From: Novosphingobium sp.
GTDB taxonomy: Bacteria > Pseudomonadota > Alphaproteobacteria > Sphingomonadales > Sphingomonadaceae
DNA: 58,685 bases
NCBI GenBank assembly: GCA_030697365.1
Contig: JAUYQH010000050.1
Coordinates: 1 to 58,685 of the forward strand
Direction: 5' to 3'
The translations under genes and the position numbers were made by a program. Position 1 is the stretch's first letter. Every line of letters begins with the position of its first letter. The notes beneath the pieces were generated by a model, which was given only the letters and a program-made list of their open reading frames with translations, ran no database searches and had not been told where the DNA came from. Shown here one piece after another: positions 34,699 through 43,859 of the stretch.

Positions 34699-36315
34699 AT
34701 GACGGGGCGCAGGCTGATCGTCATCATTGATGGCGCAGCGGATGGCGCGGCGAACGATCATGTCGCGGAATGGCAGCGCCGCGCTTTGGCCGCCCTGCCC
34801 GCCACCGACCGGCTGACCCTGCTAGTCTGCACCAACACCAGTCTCAAACGTCAGCCGCTGCGCTTTCCGTTGTACTACGCTCTCAACCTGCTGACGGTGC
34901 GCAATCCGTTGACTCGTGCCGCCGGGCTCGATGGCGTTACGGCGGCAATCGAGGCACGGCACAGTTTCGCCAGCGAAGCCGACGGCGCGTGGCAGAAGCT
35001 ACCCGAAGACATCGTCACGCTGATTGCCGAATCGGGTGCCGATGCGGTGATCAAGCTCGGCATGGGGCTAATGCGGGTGCCGCCTAGCCTGACCATCCCG
35101 ACCCTGTCTTGGCATCATGGCGATTCCGAGCACTTCCGCGGGCGTCCGGCGGGGTTCTGGGAACTGCTGGCGGGCCGCCCGGTAATCGGCCAGATCGTCC
35201 AGGTGATCGGCAACAAGCTCGATGCCGGAGCGATCGTCGCCTTCGCCGAGACCCGGGCGACGGCGCACAGCTGGCGCGCGAGCCTGGTCGAAGCCTTCCG
35301 CCATTCGCCGTTGCTGCTCGCCCCCGCGCTCGACAATGCGCTGGCCGGACGCACGCTCGCCAAGCCGGTCACCGGCAGGAATTACCGGCTGCCGTCCAAT
35401 TGGCAGGTCGTGCGGCTGATGTTCAAACTCGGCGCGGCCAAGGCCCGGCGACTGGCTTACGGGGCGATGTTCGAGAAGCGCTGGCGGGTTTCGGTCGCGC
35501 CCGTTGCGGACGCAGGTACGATTCTTGACGGCACCGCCGTGCTGCCCCCCGAGACGACGTGGTGGACGCCGCCAAACCCGGACGGATGTTCGTTCATCGC
35601 GGACCCGTTCTTTGCCGAGGACAGCGCGACGCTGCTGGTCGAGGCGCTGTCCGCGCGCAGCGGCACCGGCGAGATCCACCGCATCCGCGCGACCGGCAGC
35701 ACGCGGCTGTCGGCCGACTCCGGCCATCACAGTTATCCGGCGCTGGTCGAGCAGGACGGCGTGACGTTCTGCGTGCCCGAGATCGCGCAATGGAGTGCAC
35801 CCGCGGCCTATCGCTGGCAGGACGGCTGGGAGCGGGCCGCCGAACTCGATATCGCGGGCGCGCCGCGCCTGACCGACCCGACTTTCCTGCGCCACGAAGG
35901 GCGGCTCTACCTGTTCGCCAATATCGCCGCCGAGGGCAGCAATGTGCTGCGGCTGTGGTCGGCCGACGGACTGTTCGTGCGCTTTACTGAACACCCCGCC
36001 AGCCCGGTCCGGATCAGCCCGCGCGGCAGTCGGATGGGCGGAGCCTTTCTGCAAGCCGGGGAGCGAACGCTGCGCATCGGGCAGGATTTCACCCGCGATT
36101 ATGGCGACGGCCTGGTTGTCTTTGCCATCGACGTGCTGAGTGCCGACAGTTATCGCGAACATGAAGTTGGTGCCTTCCGCTTCGCCGATCGCAAGGGCCC
36201 GCACAGCTTCAACCTCGCACCCGATGGCGGCAGCGTGGTGTTTGACTGGTACCGCGATGGCTTTACACCGCTGGCCGGTTTCAGGCGGCTCAACGCCCGG
36301 CTCAGCCGCCGCTGA
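34699..36315 (+). CDS. Fusion of formyltransferase-like and beta-propeller (GH43-like) domains
   Basis: The 538-residue protein combines two parts. Residues about 1-240 look like a formyltransferase-type fold: a Rossmann start RLIVIIDG, and a HHGDSEHFRG segment placed like the HP(S)LLP loop of Met-tRNA formyltransferases. Residues about 270-538 have repeated beta-blade motifs with FIADPFF, HHSYPALVEQDG and DPTFLRHEGRLYLFAN, as in five-bladed propellers of the GH43/GIPC-transferase N-terminal type. Similar fusions occur in sugar clusters, but the reaction is unproven; formyl or glycosyl transfer are both possible. ATG 34699 has GGAAGGG upstream. WlbA- and WlbB-like genes follow. Confidence 0.65.
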   Translation: MTGRRLIVIIDGAADGAANDHVAEWQRRALAALPATDRLTLLVCTNTSLKRQPLRFPLYYALNLLTVRNPLTRAAGLDGVTAAIEARHSFASEADGAWQKLPEDIVTLIAESGADAVIKLGMGLMRVPPSLTIPTLSWHHGDSEHFRGRPAGFWELLAGRPVIGQIVQVIGNKLDAGAIVAFAETRATAHSWRASLVEAFRHSPLLLAPALDNALAGRTLAKPVTGRNYRLPSNWQVVRLMFKLGAAKARRLAYGAMFEKRWRVSVAPVADAGTILDGTAVLPPETTWWTPPNPDGCSFIADPFFAEDSATLLVEALSARSGTGEIHRIRATGSTRLSADSGHHSYPALVEQDGVTFCVPEIAQWSAPAAYRWQDGWERAAELDIAGAPRLTDPTFLRHEGRLYLFANIAAEGSNVLRLWSADGLFVRFTEHPASPVRISPRGSRMGGAFLQAGERTLRIGQDFTRDYGDGLVVFAIDVLSADSYREHEVGAFRFADRKGPHSFNLAPDGGSVVFDWYRDGFTPLAGFRRLNARLSRR

Positions 36316-36337
36316 TTTTTTTGGAGTTTGATTCAAT

Positions 36338-37294
36338 ATGAAGGATTTCGCGCTGATCGGAGCCGCCGGCTACATCGCGCCCCGCCACATGCGGGCGATC
36401 AAGGATACCGGCAACCGGCTCGTCGCCGCGCTGGACGGCAATGACACCGTCGGGATCCTCGACAGCTTCTTCCCCGACGCGCATTTCTTCACCGAGTTCG
36501 AGCGGTTCGACCGGTTTCTCGACCTGCGCCGCCGCGACGGTGCGGGGGTCGATTACGTTAGCGTGATGTCGCCCAACTACCTGCATGATTCGCACATCCG
36601 CTTCGCGCTGCGCGGCGGTGCCCATGCGATCTGCGAGAAACCGCTGGTGGTCAATCCATGGAATATCGACGCGTTGCGCGTGGTCGAGGCCGAGAGCGGG
36701 CGCAAGGTCAGCTCCATCCTGCAACTGCGCCTCCACCCCAGCATCATTGCGCTGCGCGACAAAGTTGCCGCAGCTCGCAAGGCCGGTCACGGCCGATTCG
36801 CAGTCGATCTCAGCTACATCACCAGCCGCGGCAAATGGTACTTCCAAAGCTGGAAAGGCGAGGAAAAGAAGTCGGGCGGGATCGCCGCCAATATCGGCAT
36901 CCACTTCTACGACATGCTGTTGTGGGTATTCGGTTCGGTCGAAGGCATGACCGTCAACCACCGCGCCGATGACAGCGCCAGCGGCACGCTGAGCTTCCGC
37001 GACGCCGACGTGCGCTGGTTCCTCTCGATCAACCCGGATTATCTGCCCGAAGCAGTGGCAGCCAAGGGCCAGCACACCTATCGCAGCATCACGATCAACG
37101 GCGAAGAACTGGAATTCTCCGACGGTTTCACCGACCTCCACACCGACAGCTACCGCCACATTCTCGAAACCGGCGGCTTCGGGCTTGAGGAGGCCGAGCC
37201 AAGCATCCAGCTGGTCTACGCGATCCGCCAGGCCGAGGTGGTCGGCAAGCAAGGGGATTATCACCCGTTGGCGGCGCGGGCGATCGTAGCATGA
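36338..37294 (+). CDS. wlbA: UDP-GlcNAcA 3-dehydrogenase, WlbA/WbpB-like (Gfo/Idh/MocA family)
   Basis: The 318-residue oxidoreductase has an N-terminal NAD fold ([14 protein letters not shown]), the family signature EKP at residues 100-102 (ICEKPLVV), and the WlbA-type active-site segment [14 protein letters not shown], followed by [13 protein letters not shown]. WlbA/WbpB oxidises C3 of UDP-GlcNAc-uronic acid, in some bacteria with 2-oxoglutarate recycling. The acetyltransferase WlbB/WbpD overlaps its 3' end by four bases, and the matching aminotransferase is at 26533. Identification is strong because of the YITSRGKWY stretch. Confidence 0.9.
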   Translation: MKDFALIGAAGYIAPRHMRAIKDTGNRLVAALDGNDTVGILDSFFPDAHFFTEFERFDRFLDLRRRDGAGVDYVSVMSPNYLHDSHIRFALRGGAHAICEKPLVVNPWNIDALRVVEAESGRKVSSILQLRLHPSIIALRDKVAAARKAGHGRFAVDLSYITSRGKWYFQSWKGEEKKSGGIAANIGIHFYDMLLWVFGSVEGMTVNHRADDSASGTLSFRDADVRWFLSINPDYLPEAVAAKGQHTYRSITINGEELEFSDGFTDLHTDSYRHILETGGFGLEEAEPSIQLVYAIRQAEVVGKQGDYHPLAARAIVA

Positions 37295-37860
37295 CGATCC
37301 ATCCCACCGCGATTGTCGATGACGGCGCGGAGATCGGCGATGGCACGCGCGTATGGCACTGGGTCCATGTCTGCGCCGGCGCGCGGATCGGGCGGGACTG
37401 CTCGCTCGGACAGAATGTCTATGTCGGCAACCGGGTGAGCATCGGCGACAACGTCAAGATTCAGAACAACGTCTCGGTCTATGACGATGTTACGCTCGAA
37501 GACGATGTGTTCTGCGGGCCAAGCATGGTCTTCACCAATGTCTATAACCCCCGCGCTGCGGTTTCACGCAAGGACGAATACCGCACGACTGTGATTCGCC
37601 AAGGTGCTACGCTGGGGGCCAATTGCACGATCGTCTGCGGGGTAGAAATCGGCCGCAACGCCTTCATCGGCGCGGGCTCGGTAGTCAACCGCGACGTGCC
37701 CGCCTTTGCGCTGGTGGTGGGAGTGCCGGCGCGCCAGGTCGGCTGGATGAGCGCACATGGCGAACGGCTCGAACTGCCGCTCGACGGCACGGGTGAGGTG
37801 CGCTGTCCGGGCGATGGCTCGCTTTACCGGCTGAGCGGAAAGATGCTCGAACGCGTCTGA
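37291..37860 (+). CDS. wlbB: UDP-GlcNAc3N-uronate 3-N-acetyltransferase, WlbB/WbpD-like
   Basis: A 189-residue left-handed beta-helix acetyltransferase. The repeats ([23 protein letters not shown]) and the long loop [20 protein letters not shown] are characteristic of WbpD/WlbB, which acetylates the 3-amino group made by WbpE/WlbC. The C-terminal coil ends with a [10 protein letters not shown] segment, also typical. ATG 37291 overlaps the wlbA stop (ATGA). The gene ends five bases before the convergent GT4 stop. Confidence 0.9.
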   Translation: MTIHPTAIVDDGAEIGDGTRVWHWVHVCAGARIGRDCSLGQNVYVGNRVSIGDNVKIQNNVSVYDDVTLEDDVFCGPSMVFTNVYNPRAAVSRKDEYRTTVIRQGATLGANCTIVCGVEIGRNAFIGAGSVVNRDVPAFALVVGVPARQVGWMSAHGERLELPLDGTGEVRCPGDGSLYRLSGKMLERV

Positions 37861-37864
37861 GCGC

Positions 37865-38983
37865 TCAATTCAGACCCAGGTCTTCGAGCATCGCGGCGTT
37901 GATCTTTTCGACCGCATATTTTTCGCGGCAATAGGCCAGCCCGGCCGCCCCCATTGCGGCGCGCAGTGCGCCGTCCGGCGCCAATCGCCGCATCGCCTCG
38001 GCGGTCGCGCTGACGTTGCGCACCGGCACCACCAATCCGGTTTCGCCATCGCGCACGGTTTCGCGGCAACCCGGCGCGTCGGTGGTGATGACCGCGCGAC
38101 CCATCGCCATCGCTTCAAGCACGGTGCGCGGGGTGCCTTCGCGGTAGGACGGCAGCACATAGACGCTGGAGTCTGCGAGGGCCGGGCGGACATCGTCCTG
38201 CGGGCCGAGATACTCCAGCCCCGCCGCCTGCCAGCGCTCCACCTCGGCCGGGGCAAGCGAATCCTGCCCCTCATCGAAGAACCCGGCGAGCGCGAAACGC
38301 GCCACCACGCCCTCGCCCAGCAGCCGCACCGCCGCCTCGCCATATTCACGCACGCCCTTGTTGCCGAGCAGCCGGGCGATCATCAGGAAGCGCGGTTCGG
38401 GCGGGAGCGGTGCCGGGGCGAAATGCACCATGTCGACCCCCGATCCATCGACCAACCGTGCTTTGGCGGGATCGGCCAGCGCCCCTTCGGCAATGAAATC
38501 GGCGCGATCGTCGGGGTTCTGGAAAATCACCACCCGGTTCCCGGCAGTGGCGCGGCGGTAAAGCTGGCGCGAGACCTGCCCGACCAGCCGCCGCACCAGC
38601 CCCTCGCCCGGAATGAAGGCTAAGCCGAGTCCGGTGATCAGCGAGGCGGATTCGATTCGCTCGGCGCGCGCGGCAAACGAGCCCCAGATGCACGGCTTGA
38701 TCGTGTAGCCCAGCGCCAGATCTATGCCTTCCCGGCGGATGATCCGGCGGATCGCCCGATAGTAGCCCAGATCGTCCAGCGGATTGAGCCCGGCGCGCGT
38801 CAGCGGCACGTCGTGCGGCGTTGCGCCCAGCGCCGCGACCCGCACCGCGGCTTCGCCGGTCAGACCCGGCGCGCTGGCGTGCACGTGGTGCCCGGCGGCG
38901 ATCATCGCGGCGATCAGCGGCCCGCGGAAATTGATCAGCGAGGGAGCATAGGATGCGTTGACAAGGATGGTGCGGGAGGTCAT
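37865..38983 (-). CDS. Glycosyltransferase family 4 protein (PglA-like)
   Basis: The 372-residue GT-B enzyme opens with ASYAPSLINFRGPLI, has the central TIKPCIWGSFAAR and VVIFQNPDDRADF, then GSGVDMVHFAP, and the donor site PSYREGTPRTVLEAMAMGRAVI. This pattern fits the PglA/WbpH-type GT4 group that adds a HexNAc to a bacillosamine- or QuiNAc-linked lipid. PglC- and PglD-like genes lie nearby, which fits a second-sugar transferase, but the donor is inferred. It is a single-gene minus unit. Confidence 0.82.
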   Translation of the reverse strand: MTSRTILVNASYAPSLINFRGPLIAAMIAAGHHVHASAPGLTGEAAVRVAALGATPHDVPLTRAGLNPLDDLGYYRAIRRIIRREGIDLALGYTIKPCIWGSFAARAERIESASLITGLGLAFIPGEGLVRRLVGQVSRQLYRRATAGNRVVIFQNPDDRADFIAEGALADPAKARLVDGSGVDMVHFAPAPLPPEPRFLMIARLLGNKGVREYGEAAVRLLGEGVVARFALAGFFDEGQDSLAPAEVERWQAAGLEYLGPQDDVRPALADSSVYVLPSYREGTPRTVLEAMAMGRAVITTDAPGCRETVRDGETGLVVPVRNVSATAEAMRRLAPDGALRAAMGAAGLAYCREKYAVEKINAAMLEDLGLN

Positions 38984-39039
38984 TCGACGGCCCTTACCGG
39001 GGTCGGCCCCATCCCGCCACCTGCTTGAAATGACGCCGC

Positions 39040-40218
39040 ATGCTCAATTCCTCGGTCGCGCCGTGGCCATCCTACAGCGAGGAAGAGATCGACGCGGTGG
39101 CTGCCGTGCTGCATAGCGGCAAAGTCAACTACTGGACCGGGCAGGAATGCCGCGAATTCGAGCGCGAGTTTGCTGCATTTGCCGGTTCGACCCATGCGAT
39201 TGCGCTGGCCAATGGCACGCTGGCGCTCGATCTCGCGCTTGCCGCGCTGGGCATCGGCCCCGGCGACGAGGTGGTGGTTACCCCGCGCACTTTCATCGCC
39301 TCGATCTCGTGCGTGGTGAATGCCGGCGCGACCCCGGTGTTCGCCGATGTCGATCGCGCCAGCGGCAATATCTCGCCCGCGACGATCGCCCCGGTGCTGA
39401 CCGAGCGCACCAAGGCAATCATCCCGGTCCATCTCGCGGGCTGGCCATGTGATATGCCGGGCATTCTCGCGCTCGCCGACTCGCGCGACATTGTGGTGAT
39501 CGAGGACTGCGCGCAGGCGCACGGCGCGAGGATCGATGGCAAATCGGTCGGCAGCTTCGGCTCGGTCGGTGCGTGGTCGTTCTGCCAGGACAAGATCCTG
39601 ACCACCGGCGGCGAAGGCGGGATGGTGACCACCAACGATCCAGACCTGTGGTCGAAAATGTGGTCATACAAGGATCACGGCAAGGACTGGGCGGCGGTTT
39701 ACGAGCGCGCATATCCGCCCGGCTTCCGCTGGCTCCACGAAAGCTTCGGGACCAATTGGCGGATGCTCGAAATGCAAGGTGTGATCGGCCGCATCCAGCT
39801 GCGCCGGCTGGCCGAATGGACCGCCCGACGCGCCGCAATCGCCGCGCGCTATGCCGCCGCGCTGGCACCCTTTGCCGATGCGGTGCGGGTGCCCTTGCCG
39901 GGTGCGGGAATGACGCACGCATGGTACCGCTTCTACGGCTATGTCCGGCAGGAGGGGCTGAAACCCGGCTGGGACCGCGACCGGATCGTCGCCAAAGTTA
40001 TCGCCCGCGACGTCCCGCTGCTCCATGGCACATGCTCCGAAGCCTATCTCGAGAAAGCCTTCGATGACACCGGCTGGCGACCGCCGCAGCGCCTGCCCGG
40101 CGCGCTCGAGCTGGGCGAAACCAGCTTGATGTTCCTGACCCATCCGACGCTGACCGATGACGATGTGACGCGGATTACGGTTGCCGTCACGAGCGTAATG
40201 GAACAGGCGGCGCGTTAG
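39040..40218 (+). CDS. DegT/DnrJ/EryC1 aminotransferase, PglE-like
   Basis: A 392-residue PLP aminotransferase with NYWTGQECREFE near the N-terminus, ALANGTLALDLAL, Asp156 in IEDCAQAHGA, and the PLP lysine Lys185 in SFCQDKILTTGGEGG. This group aminates C4 of UDP-4-keto-6-deoxy sugars made by PglF/WbpM-type dehydratases. The convergent PglD-like acetyltransferase and PglC-like transferase support a UDP-bacillosamine route. Its stop overlaps the stop of the convergent gene at 40215-40218. A perosamine-type 4-amination is the main alternative. Confidence 0.82.
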   Translation: MLNSSVAPWPSYSEEEIDAVAAVLHSGKVNYWTGQECREFEREFAAFAGSTHAIALANGTLALDLALAALGIGPGDEVVVTPRTFIASISCVVNAGATPVFADVDRASGNISPATIAPVLTERTKAIIPVHLAGWPCDMPGILALADSRDIVVIEDCAQAHGARIDGKSVGSFGSVGAWSFCQDKILTTGGEGGMVTTNDPDLWSKMWSYKDHGKDWAAVYERAYPPGFRWLHESFGTNWRMLEMQGVIGRIQLRRLAEWTARRAAIAARYAAALAPFADAVRVPLPGAGMTHAWYRFYGYVRQEGLKPGWDRDRIVAKVIARDVPLLHGTCSEAYLEKAFDDTGWRPPQRLPGALELGETSLMFLTHPTLTDDDVTRITVAVTSVMEQAAR

Positions 40219-40835
40219 GCGTTGCGCATTGCGCGCGCGGGATTGCCGACCACCGTAATTCCCGGCGGCACGTCGCGGATCACGATTGCGCCCATCCCGA
40301 TTACAGCCCCCGCGCCGATGGTAAGGCCCTGCCGGATGACCGCTCCCGCGCCGATGTATGCGCCGTCACCTATGCTTACATTGCCGTTGCAGCGCACCGC
40401 GGGTGCGAAAGTGACATAGTCGCCGATTACGCAATCATGCTCGACATAGCTGTAGAGGTTGCAGTGGAAATGGGTGCCGATCCGGATGTTGCTGGTTAGC
40501 GTGGTCCACGGCGAGAACAATCCGCCCAAACCTGCCGTTACGTCGTCCATCACCACTGTTTGCGCCGCGCGAACGTCATAAAAGCCCAGCCCCGCTGCCT
40601 CGCACCGCGCGACAATGGCGCGTCGCATCGCAGGATCGGCCACCGCGACCACAATCCGTGCGCCGGGTAGCAATGCGAAATCGGCCAGCGTCAGGACCTC
40701 ATGGTCGTTGCACTGCGCGGCTCGCGGGACATCCTCGACAAACACCACGCGCGCGCCGGGAAATTGCACGCGAACCAGCGGCACAATCCCGCGCCCGCAC
40801 CCGCCTGCGCCGAACACGCCCAAGATGTCGCTCAT
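40215..40835 (-). CDS. Sugar acetyltransferase, PglD/NeuD-like
   Basis: The 206-residue protein has the PglD layout: an N-terminal Rossmann-like nucleotide-sugar domain (LGVFGAGGCGRG) and C-terminal hexapeptide repeats with the catalytic-type His in SYVEHDCVIGDY, followed by VRCNGNVSIGDGAYIGAGAVIRQG and a VVGNPAR closure. It would acetylate the 4-amino group of the UDP-amino sugar. ATG 40835 overlaps the PglC-like stop (ATGA). Upstream extension of the frame is Gly/Arg-rich and shadows the transferase gene. Confidence 0.83.
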   Translation of the reverse strand: MSDILGVFGAGGCGRGIVPLVRVQFPGARVVFVEDVPRAAQCNDHEVLTLADFALLPGARIVVAVADPAMRRAIVARCEAAGLGFYDVRAAQTVVMDDVTAGLGGLFSPWTTLTSNIRIGTHFHCNLYSYVEHDCVIGDYVTFAPAVRCNGNVSIGDGAYIGAGAVIRQGLTIGAGAVIGMGAIVIRDVPPGITVVGNPARAMRNA

Positions 40836-41425
40836 CGCCCGCTTCCCCTGAACGGTGGCATCGTCGCCTCGCCCGCCGCGCTGATTCCGTGCCGACCCAG
40901 CACCGCCGCCACGGTCAGCACCAGCACCTTGATATCGAGCCACAGGCTGCGATTATCGACATACCACACATCGGCGGCGAATTTCTCGTCCCAGCTCAGC
41001 GTGTTGCGTCCGTTGATCTGGGCCCAGCCGGTCAGGCCGGGGCGCACTTCATGCCGCCGCGCCTGCGCCGCATCGTACAGCGGCAGATATTCCATCAGCA
41101 GCGGACGCGGGCCGACCAGGCTCATGTCCCCGCGCAGCACATTCCACAGCTCGGGCAATTCATCGAGGCTCGAGCTGCGCAGGAACCGCCCGAACGGGTT
41201 GAGCCGATCGGCATCGGGCAGCAGACTGCCGTCCGATCCTCGCCGGCCGGTCATGGTGCGGAACTTGATCATCTCGAACGGCCGTCCGCCCAACCCGGGG
41301 CGTCGCTGGCGGAACAGTACCGGGCTGCCGAGCTTCAGGCGCACCAGCAACGCCACCACCACCAGCACCGGTGCGAGCAGCAGCACTGCGGGCAGGGTCA
41401 GGGTCAGATCTAACGCGCGCTTCAT
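40832..41425 (-). CDS. Phosphoglycosyltransferase initiating the lipid-linked repeat unit (PglC-like)
   Basis: The 197-residue protein is a small monotopic sugar transferase. It has one membrane helix at 5-25, then RRPGLGGRPFEMIKFRTM, the catalytic Asp-Glu pair in SLDELPELWNVLRGDMSLVGPRP, and RHEVRPGLTGWAQINGRN. It transfers a phospho-HexNAc-type sugar from UDP to undecaprenyl phosphate, the first step of repeat-unit assembly. It is the first gene of the PglC-PglD pair and the only such enzyme in the window. The short PglC form, without the large N-terminal membrane domain, favours bacillosamine or a related substrate. Confidence 0.9.
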   Translation of the reverse strand: MKRALDLTLTLPAVLLLAPVLVVVALLVRLKLGSPVLFRQRRPGLGGRPFEMIKFRTMTGRRGSDGSLLPDADRLNPFGRFLRSSSLDELPELWNVLRGDMSLVGPRPLLMEYLPLYDAAQARRHEVRPGLTGWAQINGRNTLSWDEKFAADVWYVDNRSLWLDIKVLVLTVAAVLGRHGISAAGEATMPPFRGSGR

Positions 41426-41484
41426 CGCGATTGGCTCTAGTCGCTCCGCCCGCCGCGCGGCAATGGCCGATATGCGCGACTTGG

Positions 41485-41513
41485 TTGAAATATGGCCGGT
41501 CCTCGCATACAGC
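41485..41513 (+). promoter_or_regulatory. Possible promoter upstream of the dehydrogenase gene at 41572
   Basis: TTGAAA (41485-41490) and TACAGC (41508-41513) are 17 bases apart in the 146-base divergent gap between the PglC-like and dehydrogenase genes. The -35 box is good and the -10 box poor. Confidence 0.3.
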
Positions 41514-41571
41514 CGCCGGCGAGCCCCGGACCGGCTCTCTGCCGGGATAGAACCATCTGGAAAGTAACGAT

Positions 41572-42840
41572 TTGTCCGTCAATTCGCGTACCATTGTCAT
41601 CGGCTTGGGCTATGTCGGGCTGCCGCTCGCGGTCGCGCTGGCGAAGCAATTCGAGACCACCGGGCTCGATGTCGACCAGCGCCGCATCGCCGAGCTGCTT
41701 TCCGGCCACGACCGCACCGGCGAGATCGAGCGCGAACGGCTGGCGGCTTCCAGCCTGACGCTGACCGCCGATCCGGCCGCCTGTCCGCCCGCCGATTTCT
41801 ATATCGTCACCGTGCCGACCCCGATCGACGATGCCAACCGGCCCGATCTGCGGATGGTCGAAGCCGCCAGCCGGACCGTCGCCGCGATGATCGCTGGCGC
41901 GGTCGCGGACGGCCGGGTGCCGGTGGTGGTCTATGAAAGCACCGTCTATCCGGGCGTGACGGAGGATATCTGCGCGCCGATCCTCGAAGCCGGGTCAGGC
42001 CTCGTCTGCGGCAAGCACTTCTTCCTCGGCTACAGCCCCGAACGGATCAATCCGGGCGACCGCGAACATACCATCGACAAGATCACCAAGGTGGTCTCGG
42101 GCCAGACTCCCGAAGTGCTCGACCGGGTGGCCGCCCTCTATGGCGCGATCACCAGCGGCGGGGTGTTCCGCGCCGCGTCGATCAAGGCGGCAGAGGCCGC
42201 AAAGGTCATTGAAAACGCCCAGCGCGACATCAACATCGCTTTCATGAATGAAATCGCACAGATCTTCGGGGCGATGGATCTGTCGGTGTGGGACGTGCTC
42301 GCAGCCGCGCGGACCAAATGGAACTTCCTGCCCTTCGCCCCCGGGCTGGTCGGCGGGCACTGTATCGGGGTCGATCCCTATTACCTCGCCCACCGCGCCA
42401 AGGAGCTGAGGCACGAACCTCATGTCATTCTAGCCGGCCGCGGAGTCAACGATAGCATGGCGCATTGGGTCGCCGGGCGCCTTCACGCGGTGCGCCGGGG
42501 AAGGTCCGGCAGCGTTCTGGTTCTGGGGCTGACCTTCAAGGAGGACGTGCCCGATCTGCGCAACAGCAAGGTAGCCGATCTGGTGGCCGCGCTGGGGCAG
42601 CTGGGTCACGCCGTCTCCGTCCATGATCCGCTGGCCGACGCCGCCGAAGCGCGCCACGAGTACGGTCTCGAACTCGATCTGGAAGCGTTGCAGGGCTCCT
42701 ACGATCTGGTCCTGCTGGCGGTGCCGCATCGCGAATATCTCGCGCTCGGCCCTGACAGGCTGCGCGCCGCAGTGGCCGAAGGGGGCACCCTCGCCGACCT
42801 TAAGGGCGTGCTGGACGGCAAAGCCGACTGGACGCTGTGA
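41572..42840 (+). CDS. UDP-GlcNAc/GalNAc 6-dehydrogenase (WbpA/WbpO/TviB type)
   Basis: A 422-residue nucleotide-sugar dehydrogenase with the N-terminal NAD fold VIGLGYVGLPLA, VPTPID, YESTVYPGVTE, central Lys/Asn block AAEAAKVIENAQRDINIAF, and the catalytic cysteine in GLVGGHCIGVDPYY. The ERINPGD segment is typical of the TviB/WbpA branch that oxidises UDP-HexNAc to the uronic acid. It can supply UDP-GlcNAcA for the WlbA-WbpE-WlbB path. TTG 41572 has GGAAAG upstream. It overlaps the next gene by one base. Confidence 0.88.
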   Translation: MSVNSRTIVIGLGYVGLPLAVALAKQFETTGLDVDQRRIAELLSGHDRTGEIERERLAASSLTLTADPAACPPADFYIVTVPTPIDDANRPDLRMVEAASRTVAAMIAGAVADGRVPVVVYESTVYPGVTEDICAPILEAGSGLVCGKHFFLGYSPERINPGDREHTIDKITKVVSGQTPEVLDRVAALYGAITSGGVFRAASIKAAEAAKVIENAQRDINIAFMNEIAQIFGAMDLSVWDVLAAARTKWNFLPFAPGLVGGHCIGVDPYYLAHRAKELRHEPHVILAGRGVNDSMAHWVAGRLHAVRRGRSGSVLVLGLTFKEDVPDLRNSKVADLVAALGQLGHAVSVHDPLADAAEARHEYGLELDLEALQGSYDLVLLAVPHREYLALGPDRLRAAVAEGGTLADLKGVLDGKADWTL

Positions 42841-43853
42841 TGCGCAAGGTTCTGGTCACCGGTTCGGCGGGGTTCATCGGTTTTCACCTCTGCCGCCTTT
42901 TGCTCCAGGAAGGCTTCGTGGTGGTCGGGTTCGACGCACTCACCGACTATTACGATGTGCGACTGAAAGAGCGGCGCCACCAGATGCTGCTCCAAAACCA
43001 GCACTTTTCAGCCCATGTCGACCGGCTGGAGGACTTCGTGGCGCTCCACGCTCTGGCGCTTGCCGAGAAGCCCGACGTCATCGTCCATCTCGCCGCGCAG
43101 GCGGGCGTCCGTTACAGTCTCGAGAATCCGCGAGCGTACCTTGAATCGAACGTGGTCGGCACGTTCAACGTGATGGAGATCGCGCGCGAACTGGGGGTGG
43201 AGCATCTGCTGATGGCCTCGACCAGTTCGGTCTATGGCGCCAACGAAGAGATGCCTTTCAGCGAACTCGAGCAGGCCGATACCCCGCTGACCTTCTACGC
43301 CGCGACCAAGAAGGCGACCGAGGCGATGGGCCATTCCTATGCCCATCTGTGGGACCTGCCGGTGACCATGTTCCGCTTCTTCACGGTCTACGGACCGTGG
43401 GGACGCCCCGACATGGCGCTCTTCAAATTCACCTACGGGATTCTCAACGGCGAACCGATCGACATCTACAACCACGGCGAAATGTACCGCGACTTCACTT
43501 TCGTGACCGATCTGGTCCGCGGCATCCGCCTGTTGATCGATACGCCGCCGGTGCGCCCGGAGTGCGCCAAGGACATTCCGGAGTGGGATAGTCTGTCGCC
43601 CGCCGCGCCATTCCGGGTAGTCAACATCGGCAACAACGACAAGGTCCGGCTGGAGGATTTCGTTTCGGCAATCGAGGCCGAATGCGGGCGCAAGGCGATC
43701 CGCAACTACATGGACATGCAAAAGGGCGACGTTCCCGCCACCTGGGCAGATGCCACTTTGCTGGAGAAGCTTACCGGATACCGCCCGCAGACCGACGTGC
43801 GCGAGGGAATCCACCAGTTCGTCGAATGGTACCGCGATTATCACGCCTGTTGA
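42840..43853 (+). CDS. UDP-glucuronate 4-epimerase-like SDR enzyme
   Basis: The 337-residue enzyme has TGSAGFIGFHLC, HLAAQAGVRYSLENP, an ASTSSVYG strand, and the catalytic Tyr and Lys in FYAATKKATE (YxxxK). MFRFFTVYGPWGRPDMALFKF and the YNHGEMYRDFTFV loop are typical of UDP-glucuronate 4-epimerases that make UDP-galacturonate. No UDP-glucose dehydrogenase is present in the window, so UDP-GlcA would come from elsewhere, or a HexNAcA could be the substrate. ATG 42840 overlaps the dehydrogenase stop by one base, indicating coupled expression. Confidence 0.88.
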   Translation: MRKVLVTGSAGFIGFHLCRLLLQEGFVVVGFDALTDYYDVRLKERRHQMLLQNQHFSAHVDRLEDFVALHALALAEKPDVIVHLAAQAGVRYSLENPRAYLESNVVGTFNVMEIARELGVEHLLMASTSSVYGANEEMPFSELEQADTPLTFYAATKKATEAMGHSYAHLWDLPVTMFRFFTVYGPWGRPDMALFKFTYGILNGEPIDIYNHGEMYRDFTFVTDLVRGIRLLIDTPPVRPECAKDIPEWDSLSPAAPFRVVNIGNNDKVRLEDFVSAIEAECGRKAIRNYMDMQKGDVPATWADATLLEKLTGYRPQTDVREGIHQFVEWYRDYHAC

Positions 43854-43859
43854 TGCGCT

